Of a stretch of 14,981 nucleotides of DNA, positions 4,722-12,694 are shown piece by piece; positions within the stretch are counted from its first letter, which is position 1; every line of letters starts with the position of its first letter. Under the pieces are notes generated by a model that saw only the letters and a list, made by a program, of their open reading frames with translations, was not told the DNA's origin and did not search any database. The position numbers and the translations under genes were made by a program. This stretch comes from Candidatus Gallimonas caecicola (GTDB lineage Bacteria > Bacillota > Clostridia > Christensenellales > Borkfalkiaceae), in contig CAJFNH010000017.1 of NCBI GenBank assembly GCA_904394195.1, positions 1 to 14,981 of the forward strand, written 5' to 3'.

Positions 4722-6749
4722 TTACTCTTTTCCCAACGACTGCGGCGTGACCGAGAAGGTATTGGAAATGCCGTCGCGCGCATAGTCGTAGGGCAGCTTT
4801 GCCACCGACTCGAGCGACGCGAGCGCGCCGTTGGAATCCCTGCCGTGCATGGGGTTGGCGCCGGGCGCGAGCGGCTCGCCCGCCCTTCTGCCGTCCGGCG
4901 TGTTGCCCGTCTTTTTGCCGTACACCACGTTGGAAGTGATGGTGAGGATGGACATGGTGGGCACCGATTCGCGGTAGGTGGTGTGCGACTTGATGAAGTT
5001 CATGAACGTCTTGACCAGCCAGACGGCGATCTCGTCCACGCGGTCGTCGTTGTTGCCGTACTTGGGATAGTCCCCCTCGATCCTGAAGTCGACGACCAGC
5101 CCGTCCTTGTCGCGCACGGGATACACCCTGGCATATTTGATCGCCGAAAGGGAGTCCGCCGCGCAGGAGAGCCCTGCGATGCCCGTGGCAAAGAAGCGGC
5201 GCACGTTGCTGTCATGCAGCGCCATCTCGAGCGCCTCGTAGCAGTACTTGTCGTGCATGTAGTGAATGACGTTGAGTGTGTTCACATACAGCCCCGCCAG
5301 CCAGCGCATCATCTGCGTGTACTTTTCCCTGACCTCCTCAAAGTCGAGCGGCCCGTCGCCCAAAATGGGCGCATAGGCGGGCGAGACCTGCAGGGGCTTT
5401 CCGGATTTATCCTTGTCCAGCTCGTCCTTGCCGCCGTTGATGGCGTAAAGCAGGCACTTGGCAAGGTTGGCGCGGGCGCCGAAGAACTGCATGTCCTTGC
5501 CCACGCGCATGCTGGAAACGCAGCAGGCGATGCAGTAGTCGTCCCCCATCTCGGGGCGCATCAGATCGTCGCTCTCGTACTGGATGGCGGACGTCTCGAT
5601 GGAAATCTGCGCGCAGAACGTCTTGAAGTTTTTGGGCAGGCGGCGCGACCAGAGCACCGTAAGATTGGGCTCGGGCGCAGGACCGAGGTTGACGAGGGTG
5701 TGCAGGATGCGGAAGCTGTTTTTGGTGACCAGTGTTCTGCCGTCCACCCCCATGCCGCCGATGGATTCGGTGACCCACGTCGGGTCGCCGCTGAACAGCT
5801 CGTTATACTCCTTGATGCGCATGAACTTGACGACGCGCAGCTTCATCACAAAGTGGTCGATGAGCTCCTGCGCCTCGCTTTCCGTGAGCGTGCCCTCATC
5901 CAGATCGCGCTGGATATAGATGTCCAGGAAGGTGGAATTGCGGCCGATGGACATGGCGGCGCCGTTCTGATCCTTGATGGCGCCCAGATACCCGAAGTAC
6001 AGCCATTGCACCGCCTCGCGCGCCGTCTGCGCGGGGCGGGAGATATCAAAGCCGTACGCCGCAGCCATCTCCTTGAGCCTGCCGAGCGCCTTGATCTGTT
6101 CGGAGATCTCCTCTCTGTCGCGGATCTTGTCCGGCGTCATGTCGCCGTCCAGAAGCAGTTTGTCCTCCTGCTTCTTTTTGATAAGATAGTCCACGCCGTA
6201 AAGCGCCACGCGGCGGTAATCGCCCACGATGCGGCCGCGGCCGTAGGTATCGGGCAGGCCGGTCAGGATGTGCGCGTGGCGCGCCAGGCGCATTTCGGGC
6301 GTATAGGCGTCGAATACGCCGTCGTTGTGCGTCTTGCGGTACTTGGTGAAGATCTCTTTCACGCGCGGCGAGATCTCATAGCCGTACATATGAAGCGCTT
6401 CTTCCGCCATGCGGATGCCGCCGAAGGGCTGCAACGCGCGCTTAAAGGGCTCGTCTGTCTGCAGACCCACGATCTTTTCCAGGTCTTTGTTGAAATAGCC
6501 GGGGCCGTGCGAGTTGACGCGCGAAACGATCTCGGTATCGGCATCGTACACGCCGCCCCGCTCGCGCTCCGCTTTGGAAAGTTCCATCACCTGCGCCCAG
6601 AGCTGTTTGGTCGCCTCCGTGGCGGGCGCAAGGAAGGAGGAATCCCCTTCGTAAGGGGTATAGTTGCGCTGAATGAAGTCGCGCACGTCCACTTCGTCGC
6701 CCGACCACTTGCCGCGTTCAAAGCCGCGCCATGCCTGTTCAAAATCCAT
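4722..6749 (-). CDS. pflB: pyruvate formate-lyase core subunit lacking the glycyl-radical domain
   Basis: A 675-residue protein covering all of PFL except its C-terminal radical domain. PFL converts pyruvate and CoA to acetyl-CoA and formate. The catalytic cysteine pair lies in YCIACCVSSMRVGKDMQFFG (Cys409-Cys410 from this start). GGMGVDGRTLVTKNSFR and VYGKKTGNTPDGRRAGEPLA are strongly PFL-like. The frame ends SNTFSVTPQSLGKE-stop, exactly where other PFLs continue into the radical domain. An ATG at 6812 is in frame, but the one at 6749 has GGAG nine bases before it, avoids overlap with the upstream gene and gives the usual PFL N-terminus. Core plus the 78-residue gene at 4157-4393 totals 753 residues, normal for PFL. 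Confidence 0.93.
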   Translation of the reverse strand: MDFEQAWRGFERGKWSGDEVDVRDFIQRNYTPYEGDSSFLAPATEATKQLWAQVMELSKAERERGGVYDADTEIVSRVNSHGPGYFNKDLEKIVGLQTDEPFKRALQPFGGIRMAEEALHMYGYEISPRVKEIFTKYRKTHNDGVFDAYTPEMRLARHAHILTGLPDTYGRGRIVGDYRRVALYGVDYLIKKKQEDKLLLDGDMTPDKIRDREEISEQIKALGRLKEMAAAYGFDISRPAQTAREAVQWLYFGYLGAIKDQNGAAMSIGRNSTFLDIYIQRDLDEGTLTESEAQELIDHFVMKLRVVKFMRIKEYNELFSGDPTWVTESIGGMGVDGRTLVTKNSFRILHTLVNLGPAPEPNLTVLWSRRLPKNFKTFCAQISIETSAIQYESDDLMRPEMGDDYCIACCVSSMRVGKDMQFFGARANLAKCLLYAINGGKDELDKDKSGKPLQVSPAYAPILGDGPLDFEEVREKYTQMMRWLAGLYVNTLNVIHYMHDKYCYEALEMALHDSNVRRFFATGIAGLSCAADSLSAIKYARVYPVRDKDGLVVDFRIEGDYPKYGNNDDRVDEIAVWLVKTFMNFIKSHTTYRESVPTMSILTITSNVVYGKKTGNTPDGRRAGEPLAPGANPMHGRDSNGALASLESVAKLPYDYARDGISNTFSVTPQSLGKE

Positions 6750-6792
6750 GATTATATTCTCCGAAGTATATTTTGCCGTGAAGCGATCTGCG

Positions 6793-7065
6793 TTATTCCT
6801 GTATTTTTGCATCCAGCCAGAGCTCTAATATTTCCTCCGGCTGATAGCCCGTGCAGCGGGCGACCTCCTTGCCGTCTCTGAACACGATGAGGGTGGGCAC
6901 ACGGTCGACCTGCAGCGAACGCACCCGCTGCGCGTTTGCCTCGTTCACCTCCAGATGCCCGACTTCCAGCCCCCGCGCAGCCGCAAGACGGTTGACAAGG
7001 GGCAGGAGCGTCAGACAGTTGGCGCACGACTCGCCGCTCACTTCCAACAACGAATATTTTGCCAT
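6793..7065 (-). CDS. small thioredoxin-fold protein with CANC motif
   Basis: A 90-residue single-domain protein with thioredoxin-family marks: SGESCANCLTLLPLV holding a CxxC pair (Cys14, Cys17) and, later, RVPTLIVFRDGKEVARCTGY with the usual cis-proline (about Pro57) and the strand after it. The active site is CANC rather than the CGPC of classical thioredoxin, and the protein is slightly short. The ATG at 7065 follows GGAGG by five bases and shares a base with the pflA stop. The ATG at 7068 would give the common ATGA overlap but leaves only two bases after the GGAGG. Set between pflA and pflB, it may keep cysteines of PFL or the activase reduced; that role is inference. Confidence 0.82.
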   Translation of the reverse strand: MAKYSLLEVSGESCANCLTLLPLVNRLAAARGLEVGHLEVNEANAQRVRSLQVDRVPTLIVFRDGKEVARCTGYQPEEILELWLDAKIQE

Positions 7066-7796
7066 CATATCCTCCCGCCGCGCCCGGCGCACAGAATGTT
7101 TTTTGCGTTCTCCACCCGCTCTTTGGCGGGCGGAGATACCCCCTCAAGGGGATACGCCACGCCCAGCTTGCGCCACTTCTGCACCCCCATCGTGTGGTAT
7201 GGGAGCACCTCTACCCTGTCCACATTGTGCAGCGTGTCCAGGAACGCGCGCAGCCTTCCAAGCGCCCCGTCGTCGTCCGTCAGCCCGGGAACGAGCACAT
7301 GCCGCACCCACATGCGCACGCCCTTCTCATTCAGAAAGCGTGCGAACGAGAGCACGGGCGCGTTGCTCCTGCCCGTTAAAAAGCGGTGCGCCGTGTCGTC
7401 GATATGTTTGACGTCGAGCAGCACAAGGTCGGTGAGTGCCGCCAGCCGCTCGTAGCGCGCATCCCCTTCCGCAAAGCAGATGCCGGAGGTATCGAGGCAG
7501 GTGTGGACGCCCTTTTTTTTGAGGACGGAAAAGAGTTCGAGCAAAAAGTCGAGCTGCAAAAGCGGCTCGCCGCCCGACACGGTCACGCCGCCGCGGTCGG
7601 CAAAGTAGCTCTTGTATTTAAGCGCCTCGCGGACGACCTCCTCCGCCGTGACCTCCCGTCCCCCGTCCGCGTTCCAGGTGTCGGGATTGTGGCAGTACCT
7701 GCAGCGCATGGGACAGCCCTGCATAAAGACCACGAAGCGGATGCCGGGTCCGTCCACCGTGCCGAACGATTCATAGGAATGGATGCGTCCTTTCAT
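7065..7796 (-). CDS. pflA: pyruvate formate-lyase activating enzyme (radical SAM)
   Basis: A 243-residue radical SAM protein. It begins MKGRIHSYESFGTVDGPGIR and has the 4Fe-4S cysteine motif CPMRCRYC (Cys28, Cys32, Cys35), followed by the glycine-rich VTVSGGEPLLQLDF and LDTSGICF. The family makes the glycyl radical on PFL by reductive cleavage of S-adenosylmethionine. Here its target glycine lies on the separate 78-residue protein at 4157-4393. GAGGTG five bases before the ATG serves as ribosome-binding site. It is the first gene after the ZTP riboswitch and precedes pflB, whereas pflB-pflA is the common order. Length matches PFL activase (about 245 residues). Confidence 0.93.
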   Translation of the reverse strand: MKGRIHSYESFGTVDGPGIRFVVFMQGCPMRCRYCHNPDTWNADGGREVTAEEVVREALKYKSYFADRGGVTVSGGEPLLQLDFLLELFSVLKKKGVHTCLDTSGICFAEGDARYERLAALTDLVLLDVKHIDDTAHRFLTGRSNAPVLSFARFLNEKGVRMWVRHVLVPGLTDDDGALGRLRAFLDTLHNVDRVEVLPYHTMGVQKWRKLGVAYPLEGVSPPAKERVENAKNILCAGRGGRI

Positions 7797-7914
7797 ATCT
7801 CACCTCAAAACGTCCGCTCATCCGTTCCGGAAAACGATTTGCCGGGCAGAAGGTTTTAAGCCGGAGCAATGTTTTTGCGAGGAATGGAAGGACGCGCCGC
7901 CGTACACATCGGGG

Positions 7915-7955
7915 GAACAAAGGGCAGTTTTTACCTTCCGATAAAAACTGCCCAG
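7915..7955 (-). terminator. regulatory terminator of the ZTP riboswitch
   Basis: Minus strand GGGCAGTTTTTA-TCGGAAGG-TAAAAACTGCCC followed by TTTGTT. The 5' arm uses bases needed by the aptamer pseudoknot, so the two structures should exclude each other. The T-run is short and broken, as expected for a leaky attenuator. Confidence 0.8.
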
Positions 7956-8030
7956 ACGAACGGCTCAACTCCCTGCGGCTTCACGCGGTGCTCCGCATTT
8001 GCTTCGTCAGTCACCGCAGGGATCTCAACT
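7915..8030 (-). promoter_or_regulatory. ZTP (pfl-motif) riboswitch with overlapping terminator
   Basis: The minus strand carries the pattern of the ZTP aptamer: a P1 stem CCCTGCGG/CCGCAGGG enclosing TGACTGACGAA and a GCGG-AGCA-CCGC hairpin, then GCCG and CGTCTGGGCAG. These correspond to the conserved GUGACUGGCG and CCG...CUGGGC parts of the family. ZTP riboswitches sense the purine intermediate ZMP/ZTP, a signal of low 10-formyl-tetrahydrofolate, and switch on folate, purine and formate genes. The CTGGGCAG end of the aptamer is also the 5' arm of the terminator, so ligand binding should allow read-through into pflA, which starts 118 bases further on. Confidence 0.88.
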
Positions 8031-8036
8031 GCCCAT

Positions 8037-8066
8037 ACTATAACATACCGGCATGCGCTTTGTCAA
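8037..8066 (-). promoter_or_regulatory. sigma-A-type promoter of the pfl operon
   Basis: Minus strand TTGACA (8066-8061), an 18-base spacer and TATAGT (8042-8037). Transcription would start near 8030, just before the ZTP aptamer. Confidence 0.75.
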
Positions 8067-8084
8067 GAGAAAGCAAGAAAAAAG

Positions 8085-8104
8085 TTGTAAAAAAATTTTT
8101 ACAA
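8085..8104. promoter_or_regulatory. inverted repeat upstream of the pfl promoter, possible operator or UP element
   Basis: TTGTAAAAA and its exact complement flank AA, making a 20-bp palindrome 19-38 bases upstream of the -35. The half-site is the same TTGTAAAA word found in phased copies at the small-RNA promoters. It recalls a Rex box (TTGT-to-ACAA ends), which would suit redox control of pfl, but the spacing is two bases too long. An A/T-rich UP element is the plain alternative. Confidence 0.45.
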
Positions 8105-8159
8105 AATACCAAATGTTGTGTTTTGCATTATTCCGACACACAAAATATGGAAAGATTTG

Positions 8160-8205
8160 AAAAAATCGCGCCGCAGCGGGGCGTTATGCCCCGCTGCGGC
8201 GCGAT
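8160..8205 (-). terminator. terminator of the pheS-pheT-panE operon
   Basis: A perfect 18-bp GC-rich stem (ATCGCGCCGCAGCGGGGC and its complement) with a 5-base loop, followed on the minus strand by TTTTTC. It begins about 16 bases after the stop at 8221. Confidence 0.92.
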
Positions 8206-8220
8206 ATGGCAGCGAATCGT

Positions 8221-9228
8221 CTATTTCAGCAAATCGTCGTAGCGGGCGATATTGGAAAAGACAATGGGCGCGCCCTCTTCCAGCTCGTGCACGATCTGCA
8301 CCGTGCGCTCGTTGAAGGGGGTGGGCACTCCGTATTTTTTGCCGAAGGCGCACACCACGCCGTTGATGGCGTCGATCTCGCATTTCTTTCCCGCGCGGAT
8401 GTCCTGCAGCATGCTGGCGATGAGCCCCGCGTGCTTTTTCATGGCGACGGGGATGAGCGCGAAGGAGATCGCCTTTTTGAACGCGCCGCGGTAGTCGAAC
8501 AGTTTGTCGATCTTATGCCCTTGTACGGGTTCGATGGCGATATCCGCCGCCTTTGCCACGTCGATGCACTCCTTGATGATGCGCTGCGCGACGCGGCGGG
8601 AGACCTTATTCTTCGCCACCTCGCCGAAGGTCGCGCCCGTCACTGTGGAAAGGCCGGAAAACGCGCTGTTGATCAGCAGTTTGGACCACCGCGCCCCGAT
8701 GAAGTTGTTTTCCACGACGACCGTCCCCATGCACTCGAACAGCGCTTTGACGTCGTCGAGGTGATTTCCCTTGCCGTAAGCGCCCAGCGAGAAGGTGAGC
8801 GCGGAGGGGTCGGAGGTGAGCTCGCTCACCCCCTCCCCCTTGAAGGTGGCGCCCCACGCGATGGCGCAGCCCAACGTTCTGTCCGCGCCGATCGCCTCGG
8901 CAATGGCGGGCTCGGGCATGCCGTTCTGGCAGGTGCACAGCGCGCCGTCCTCCTTCAGAAAGGGTTTTAAAAACGCGATGACGTCCGCATTGTGCTGCTG
9001 CTTGGTCATTAAAATGATGACGTCGTACTGCCCCGTGAGTTCTTCGGGCAGCAATGCGCTCACGGGCTGGGTGAAGTCCACCGTGCCCGTAACGTGCGCG
9101 CCGCGCTCCTTGAGCGCCGCCACATGCGCGCGGTTGCGGTTGACCAGGTCCACCTGCCTGCCCGCCCTTGCAATGTAGGCGCCGAGCACCGTTCCCAGCG
9201 CCCCCGCCCCGTAGATCATAGCTCTCAT
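8221..9228 (-). CDS. panE: ketopantoate reductase family protein (PanE/ApbA)
   Basis: A 335-residue NADPH-dependent reductase of the PanE family, which reduces 2-dehydropantoate to pantoate on the way to coenzyme A. The N-terminal Rossmann motif is GAGALG (residues 7-12). QNGM (101-104) and the WSKLLINSAFSGLSTVTG block with the expected catalytic Lys183 are present. Family members can act on other 2-oxoacids, so the pantoate role is probable rather than certain. A Shine-Dalgarno (GGAGA) precedes the ATG by about six bases. It lies 21 bp after pheT with no terminator between them, so it should be co-transcribed with pheS-pheT from the T-box promoter. That is an unusual partner for a tRNA synthetase operon. 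Confidence 0.85.
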   Translation of the reverse strand: MRAMIYGAGALGTVLGAYIARAGRQVDLVNRNRAHVAALKERGAHVTGTVDFTQPVSALLPEELTGQYDVIILMTKQQHNADVIAFLKPFLKEDGALCTCQNGMPEPAIAEAIGADRTLGCAIAWGATFKGEGVSELTSDPSALTFSLGAYGKGNHLDDVKALFECMGTVVVENNFIGARWSKLLINSAFSGLSTVTGATFGEVAKNKVSRRVAQRIIKECIDVAKAADIAIEPVQGHKIDKLFDYRGAFKKAISFALIPVAMKKHAGLIASMLQDIRAGKKCEIDAINGVVCAFGKKYGVPTPFNERTVQIVHELEEGAPIVFSNIARYDDLLK

Positions 9229-9249
9229 GTGTTTCTCCTTATTTTCCGG

Positions 9250-11643
9250 TCAGCGCAGCTGTGCGCCAAGTTCTTTATGCAGCGCCTCGACAATGCGGCC
9301 GAAGTACTTTTCCGTCAGTTCGGGGGTGAGCGCCCTGTCCCCGTCCGCCGCGAACGTGATGTGGAACGCCATGCTCTTTTTGCCCTCGCCCAGCGCCTTG
9401 CCGCGGAACACGTCGAAGAACTGCGCGCTCCTTGCCGCCTTGCACGCCTTCAGGATGCACGCCTGCAGCTGCGCGCAGGTGACCTCCTCCGCGACGACGA
9501 CGGCGAGGTCGCGCACGACGTCGGGATACCTGGGCAGGGCATGGAAGGTGATGTCCTTTGCAAACTTTTTGGAGAGCGCGGCATAGTCGAGCTCGCCCAG
9601 GTACACCTTCTTTTCCAGGGCGAGCTCCCCGGCGACGGCGGGGTGCACCTCGCCCAGCCAGCCCACCTCCTTTTCGCCCAGCATGACGCATGCCGCCGCG
9701 CCGGGGTGCAGGAAGGGCTTTTTGCCGCGCACGAAGGTGAGGCGGATATCGAACGCTTCGGCAAGCGCTTCGACAGCGCCCTTCAGGTCGAAGAAGTCGC
9801 CCTCCCCCCACAGCGCAAGGGAGATGTGCGAGCGCTCCTCGGGCAATTCGGTCAGGGGAAGCTCCCCGGCAAGGTAGACGTTGGCAAGCTCGAACAATCT
9901 GCCCGCGTCGTTGCCGCGGCGCACGTTGCGCACGACGTTGGCGAGCATGCTGGGCGCAAGAATGGTGCGCATGACGGACAGATCCTCGCCGATGGGATTG
10001 AGGATGCGGATGGCGCGCCGCTCGGGCGCTTCGGCGGGCAGGCGCAGCAAATCGAAGTCCTTGGGCGAGTAGAAGGAGTAGGTGCACGCCTCCATAAAGC
10101 CCTCGTGCTGCAGGGTGCGCCTGCACTTTTCCTGCGTCTTCTGCGCCTCGTTGAGACCACCGTGCGTGACGGCGGCGCGCGCCAGGAAGGTGGGCGTGAT
10201 GTGCTCGTAGCCGTAGGAGCGGATGATCTCCTCGGCAAGGTCGGGATAGCCGTCCACGTCCTCGCGCCAGAGCGGCACGGTCACGGACATGCCCCCCTCC
10301 CTTTGCGTCACGCCGAAGCCGAGACGGGCGAGGATGGCAGCCATGTCCGCGTGCGGCACGCTGATGCCCAGCACGGCGTCGATCTTTTCATACTCCGCTT
10401 CGATGACCTTGGGCGTGAGCGGGTCGGCGTTGACGTCCGCGCGGCAGGCGGTGGGCACGCCGCAGCCGAGCTCCTGCACCAGGTGCAGCGCGCGATCCAT
10501 GGCAAAGGCGCACGTCCAGGCGTCCATGCCCTTTTCAAAGCGGGCGGAGGAGTCCGAACGCTGCCCCAGCGCGCGGGAGGTCTTTCTCACGCTGTCGCGG
10601 GCGAATTTCGCCGCCTCGAAGAACACCTCGCGCGTGTCCGCCTTGATCTCCGAATTGAGCCCGCCCATGATGCCCGCGAGCGCCACGCCCTTTTTCCTGT
10701 CGCAGATGAGCAGGTTGTCGGGCGTGAGGGTGAACTGCTTTTCGTCGAGCGTGACGATCTTCTCGCCCTGCGCGGCGCGGCGCACGATGACGGCGTCCCC
10801 CTCGAGATAATTCCTGTCGAACGCGTGCATGGGCTGCCCCAGCTCTAAAAGCACGAAGTTGGTGATATCCACGATATCGGACACCGACCTGAGACCGCAC
10901 AGCGCAAGGCGGCGGCGCAGCCAGCGGGGCGAGGTGCCCACCTTCACGTCCGCAACATAGTTGCCCACATAGCGCGGGCAGAGGGCGGGCTCCTTCACCT
11001 CCACCGCGATCTTCACGTCGGTGGGACGGGCGGTATAGTCGGTGGCGGGCGCCTTCAGCGGTTTTTGGAGGATGGCAGCCACTTCGCGCGCCATGCCGAA
11101 CACGCACTGGCAGTCGGGGCGATTTGCCGTGACGGCAATGTCGAACAGCCAGTCGTCGATGCCCACGACGGGGCGGATATCGGCGCCGAGCGGCGTATCT
11201 TCATCCAGGATGAGGATGCCGTTTACTTCGGCGCCCTCGTAGAAGTCGTCGGTGATGCCCAGCTCCTCGCCCGAGCAGAACATGCCCTCCGAGGTGACGC
11301 CGCGCAGTTTGCCCGTCTTTATTTTCTGTACGCCGCCCTCGTGCAGGACGGTGGAGTTGTCGAGCGCGACGGGAACGATCGCGCCCTCGAAGACGTTGGT
11401 CGCCGCCGTGACGATCTGCCGCGCGCCTTTCTCGCCGCAGTCCACTTGGCAGACGGTGAGCCTGTCCGCGTCGGGGTGCTTCTCCGTCTTGGTGATGCGC
11501 CCCGTGACGACGTTCGTCACATCTTTGCCCAAGTAGGTGAGCTCCTCCACCTCAAACCCGCAGGAGAAGAGCTTTGCCTGCAGCTCCTCGGGCGTGACGT
11601 CCGCGTCCACATAGTCCTTCAGCCAGCTGAAAGGTAAAATCAT
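9250..11643 (-). CDS. pheT: phenylalanine-tRNA ligase, beta subunit
   Basis: A 797-residue protein of the usual bacterial length. It starts MILPFSWLKDYVDADVTPEE and has the tRNA-binding domain with HPDADRL (56-62), B3/B4 and B5 regions in the middle, and a C-terminal anticodon-binding (FDX-ACB) domain beginning near ALPRYPDVVRDLAVVV. It forms the alpha2-beta2 enzyme that charges tRNA-Phe; the beta subunit binds the tRNA and edits mischarged tyrosine. A GGGAGGG Shine-Dalgarno lies seven bases before the ATG. The gap to pheS is 15 bp and to panE 21 bp, so the three genes form one operon. No missing domain was noticed. Confidence 0.96.
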   Translation of the reverse strand: MILPFSWLKDYVDADVTPEELQAKLFSCGFEVEELTYLGKDVTNVVTGRITKTEKHPDADRLTVCQVDCGEKGARQIVTAATNVFEGAIVPVALDNSTVLHEGGVQKIKTGKLRGVTSEGMFCSGEELGITDDFYEGAEVNGILILDEDTPLGADIRPVVGIDDWLFDIAVTANRPDCQCVFGMAREVAAILQKPLKAPATDYTARPTDVKIAVEVKEPALCPRYVGNYVADVKVGTSPRWLRRRLALCGLRSVSDIVDITNFVLLELGQPMHAFDRNYLEGDAVIVRRAAQGEKIVTLDEKQFTLTPDNLLICDRKKGVALAGIMGGLNSEIKADTREVFFEAAKFARDSVRKTSRALGQRSDSSARFEKGMDAWTCAFAMDRALHLVQELGCGVPTACRADVNADPLTPKVIEAEYEKIDAVLGISVPHADMAAILARLGFGVTQREGGMSVTVPLWREDVDGYPDLAEEIIRSYGYEHITPTFLARAAVTHGGLNEAQKTQEKCRRTLQHEGFMEACTYSFYSPKDFDLLRLPAEAPERRAIRILNPIGEDLSVMRTILAPSMLANVVRNVRRGNDAGRLFELANVYLAGELPLTELPEERSHISLALWGEGDFFDLKGAVEALAEAFDIRLTFVRGKKPFLHPGAAACVMLGEKEVGWLGEVHPAVAGELALEKKVYLGELDYAALSKKFAKDITFHALPRYPDVVRDLAVVVAEEVTCAQLQACILKACKAARSAQFFDVFRGKALGEGKKSMAFHITFAADGDRALTPELTEKYFGRIVEALHKELGAQLR

Positions 11644-11658
11644 TTCCGCGCCCTCCCT

Positions 11659-12681
11659 TTAGTCCTTGAACTGTTCCAGAAAACGCACGTCGTTTTCAGT
11701 GAGCAGCTTGATATTGTTGATGCCATACTTGAGCATGGCGATGCGCTCGATGCCCATGCCGAATGCAAAGCCCGAATACACGTCGGGGTCGATGCCGCAG
11801 TTTTCCAGCACGCGGCGGTTGACCATGCCGGCGCCGAGCACCTCGATCCAGCCCGTGCCCTTGCACAGCGAGCACCCCTTTCCGCCGCAGGCGTGGCAGG
11901 AGACGTCCACCTCGACGGAGGGCTCCGTGAAGGGGAAATAGGAGGGGCGCAGGCGGGTCCTGCTGCCCTTGCCGAAGATGACGCGCGCAAACTCGTCGAG
12001 CATGCCCTGCAGATCGCACAGCGTGATGTGCTTGTCCACCACCAGCCCCTCCATCTGGTGGAACATGGGCGAATGGGTGGCGTCGTCGTCCGAGCGGAAC
12101 ACCCTGCCCGGCGAGAGCATCTTGATGGGCGGCTTCTTCTTTTCCATCAGGCGGATCTGCCCCGCGCTCGTCTGCGTGCGCAAGAGCAGCCCGGGCGCAA
12201 GATAGAAGGTGTCCTGCATGTCGCGCGCGGGATGGTCGGCGGGCGTGTTGAGCGCCGTGAAGTTGTAGTAGTCCGTCTCGATCTCCGGCCCTTCGAACAC
12301 CTCAAAGCCCATGCCCGCGAACACGTCGATGAGCATGTTCTTCACGCGCGTGACGGGGTGCAGCGTGCCCTGCTGCCTGCGGCGGCCGGGCATGGTGACG
12401 TCCACCTGCTCGCTCTCAAGGCGTGCGGCGAGCTCCTTTTCGCGCAACGCCTGCTCGAGCGCGGCTGCGCGCTCCTCGATGGCGGTGCGCAGTTCGTTGA
12501 GCTGCGCGCCGTATGCGGGGCGGTCCTCTGGGGGCAGCTCCCTGATCTTTTTGTAGAGCGCGCCCACTTTGCCCGTCTTGCCCAGGTACGCCATCTTCGC
12601 CTCGTACAGCGCATGACTGTCGGCAGCGGCGGAAAGCTGCGCCTCCGCCTCCTGTAAAATTTCCTGCAATACCTTGTCCAT
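11659..12681 (-). CDS. pheS: phenylalanine-tRNA ligase, alpha subunit
   Basis: A 340-residue class II synthetase subunit. The N-terminal 90 residues form a coiled coil for tRNA-Phe binding (MDKVLQEILQEAEAQL onwards). The catalytic domain has motif 2 around RVFRSDDDATHSPMFHQMEG and motif 3 in FGMGIERIAMLKYGI. CHACGGKGCSLCKGTGWIE contains a four-cysteine group common in Firmicutes PheS. The frame stays open up to 12933, but that extra part is the T-box leader. The ATG at 12681 has GGAG five bases before it and gives the standard N-terminus. First gene of the T-box-controlled pheS-pheT-panE operon. Confidence 0.96.
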   Translation of the reverse strand: MDKVLQEILQEAEAQLSAAADSHALYEAKMAYLGKTGKVGALYKKIRELPPEDRPAYGAQLNELRTAIEERAAALEQALREKELAARLESEQVDVTMPGRRRQQGTLHPVTRVKNMLIDVFAGMGFEVFEGPEIETDYYNFTALNTPADHPARDMQDTFYLAPGLLLRTQTSAGQIRLMEKKKPPIKMLSPGRVFRSDDDATHSPMFHQMEGLVVDKHITLCDLQGMLDEFARVIFGKGSRTRLRPSYFPFTEPSVEVDVSCHACGGKGCSLCKGTGWIEVLGAGMVNRRVLENCGIDPDVYSGFAFGMGIERIAMLKYGINNIKLLTENDVRFLEQFKD

Positions 12682-12694
12682 ACTCACTCCGGAT

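Noticed and set aside
4484..4785. Small plus-strand open frames in the pfl spacer
   Set aside because: They overlap hairpins and repeats, lack ribosome-binding sites and resemble no known protein.
4845..6881. A 678-codon open frame on the plus strand
   Set aside because: It lies antisense to pflB, has no family resemblance, and is expected from the GC-rich codon use of the real gene.
9094..10848. A 584-codon open frame on the plus strand
   Set aside because: Antisense to pheT and panE; low-complexity Arg/His/Ala-rich sequence with no recognisable domain.
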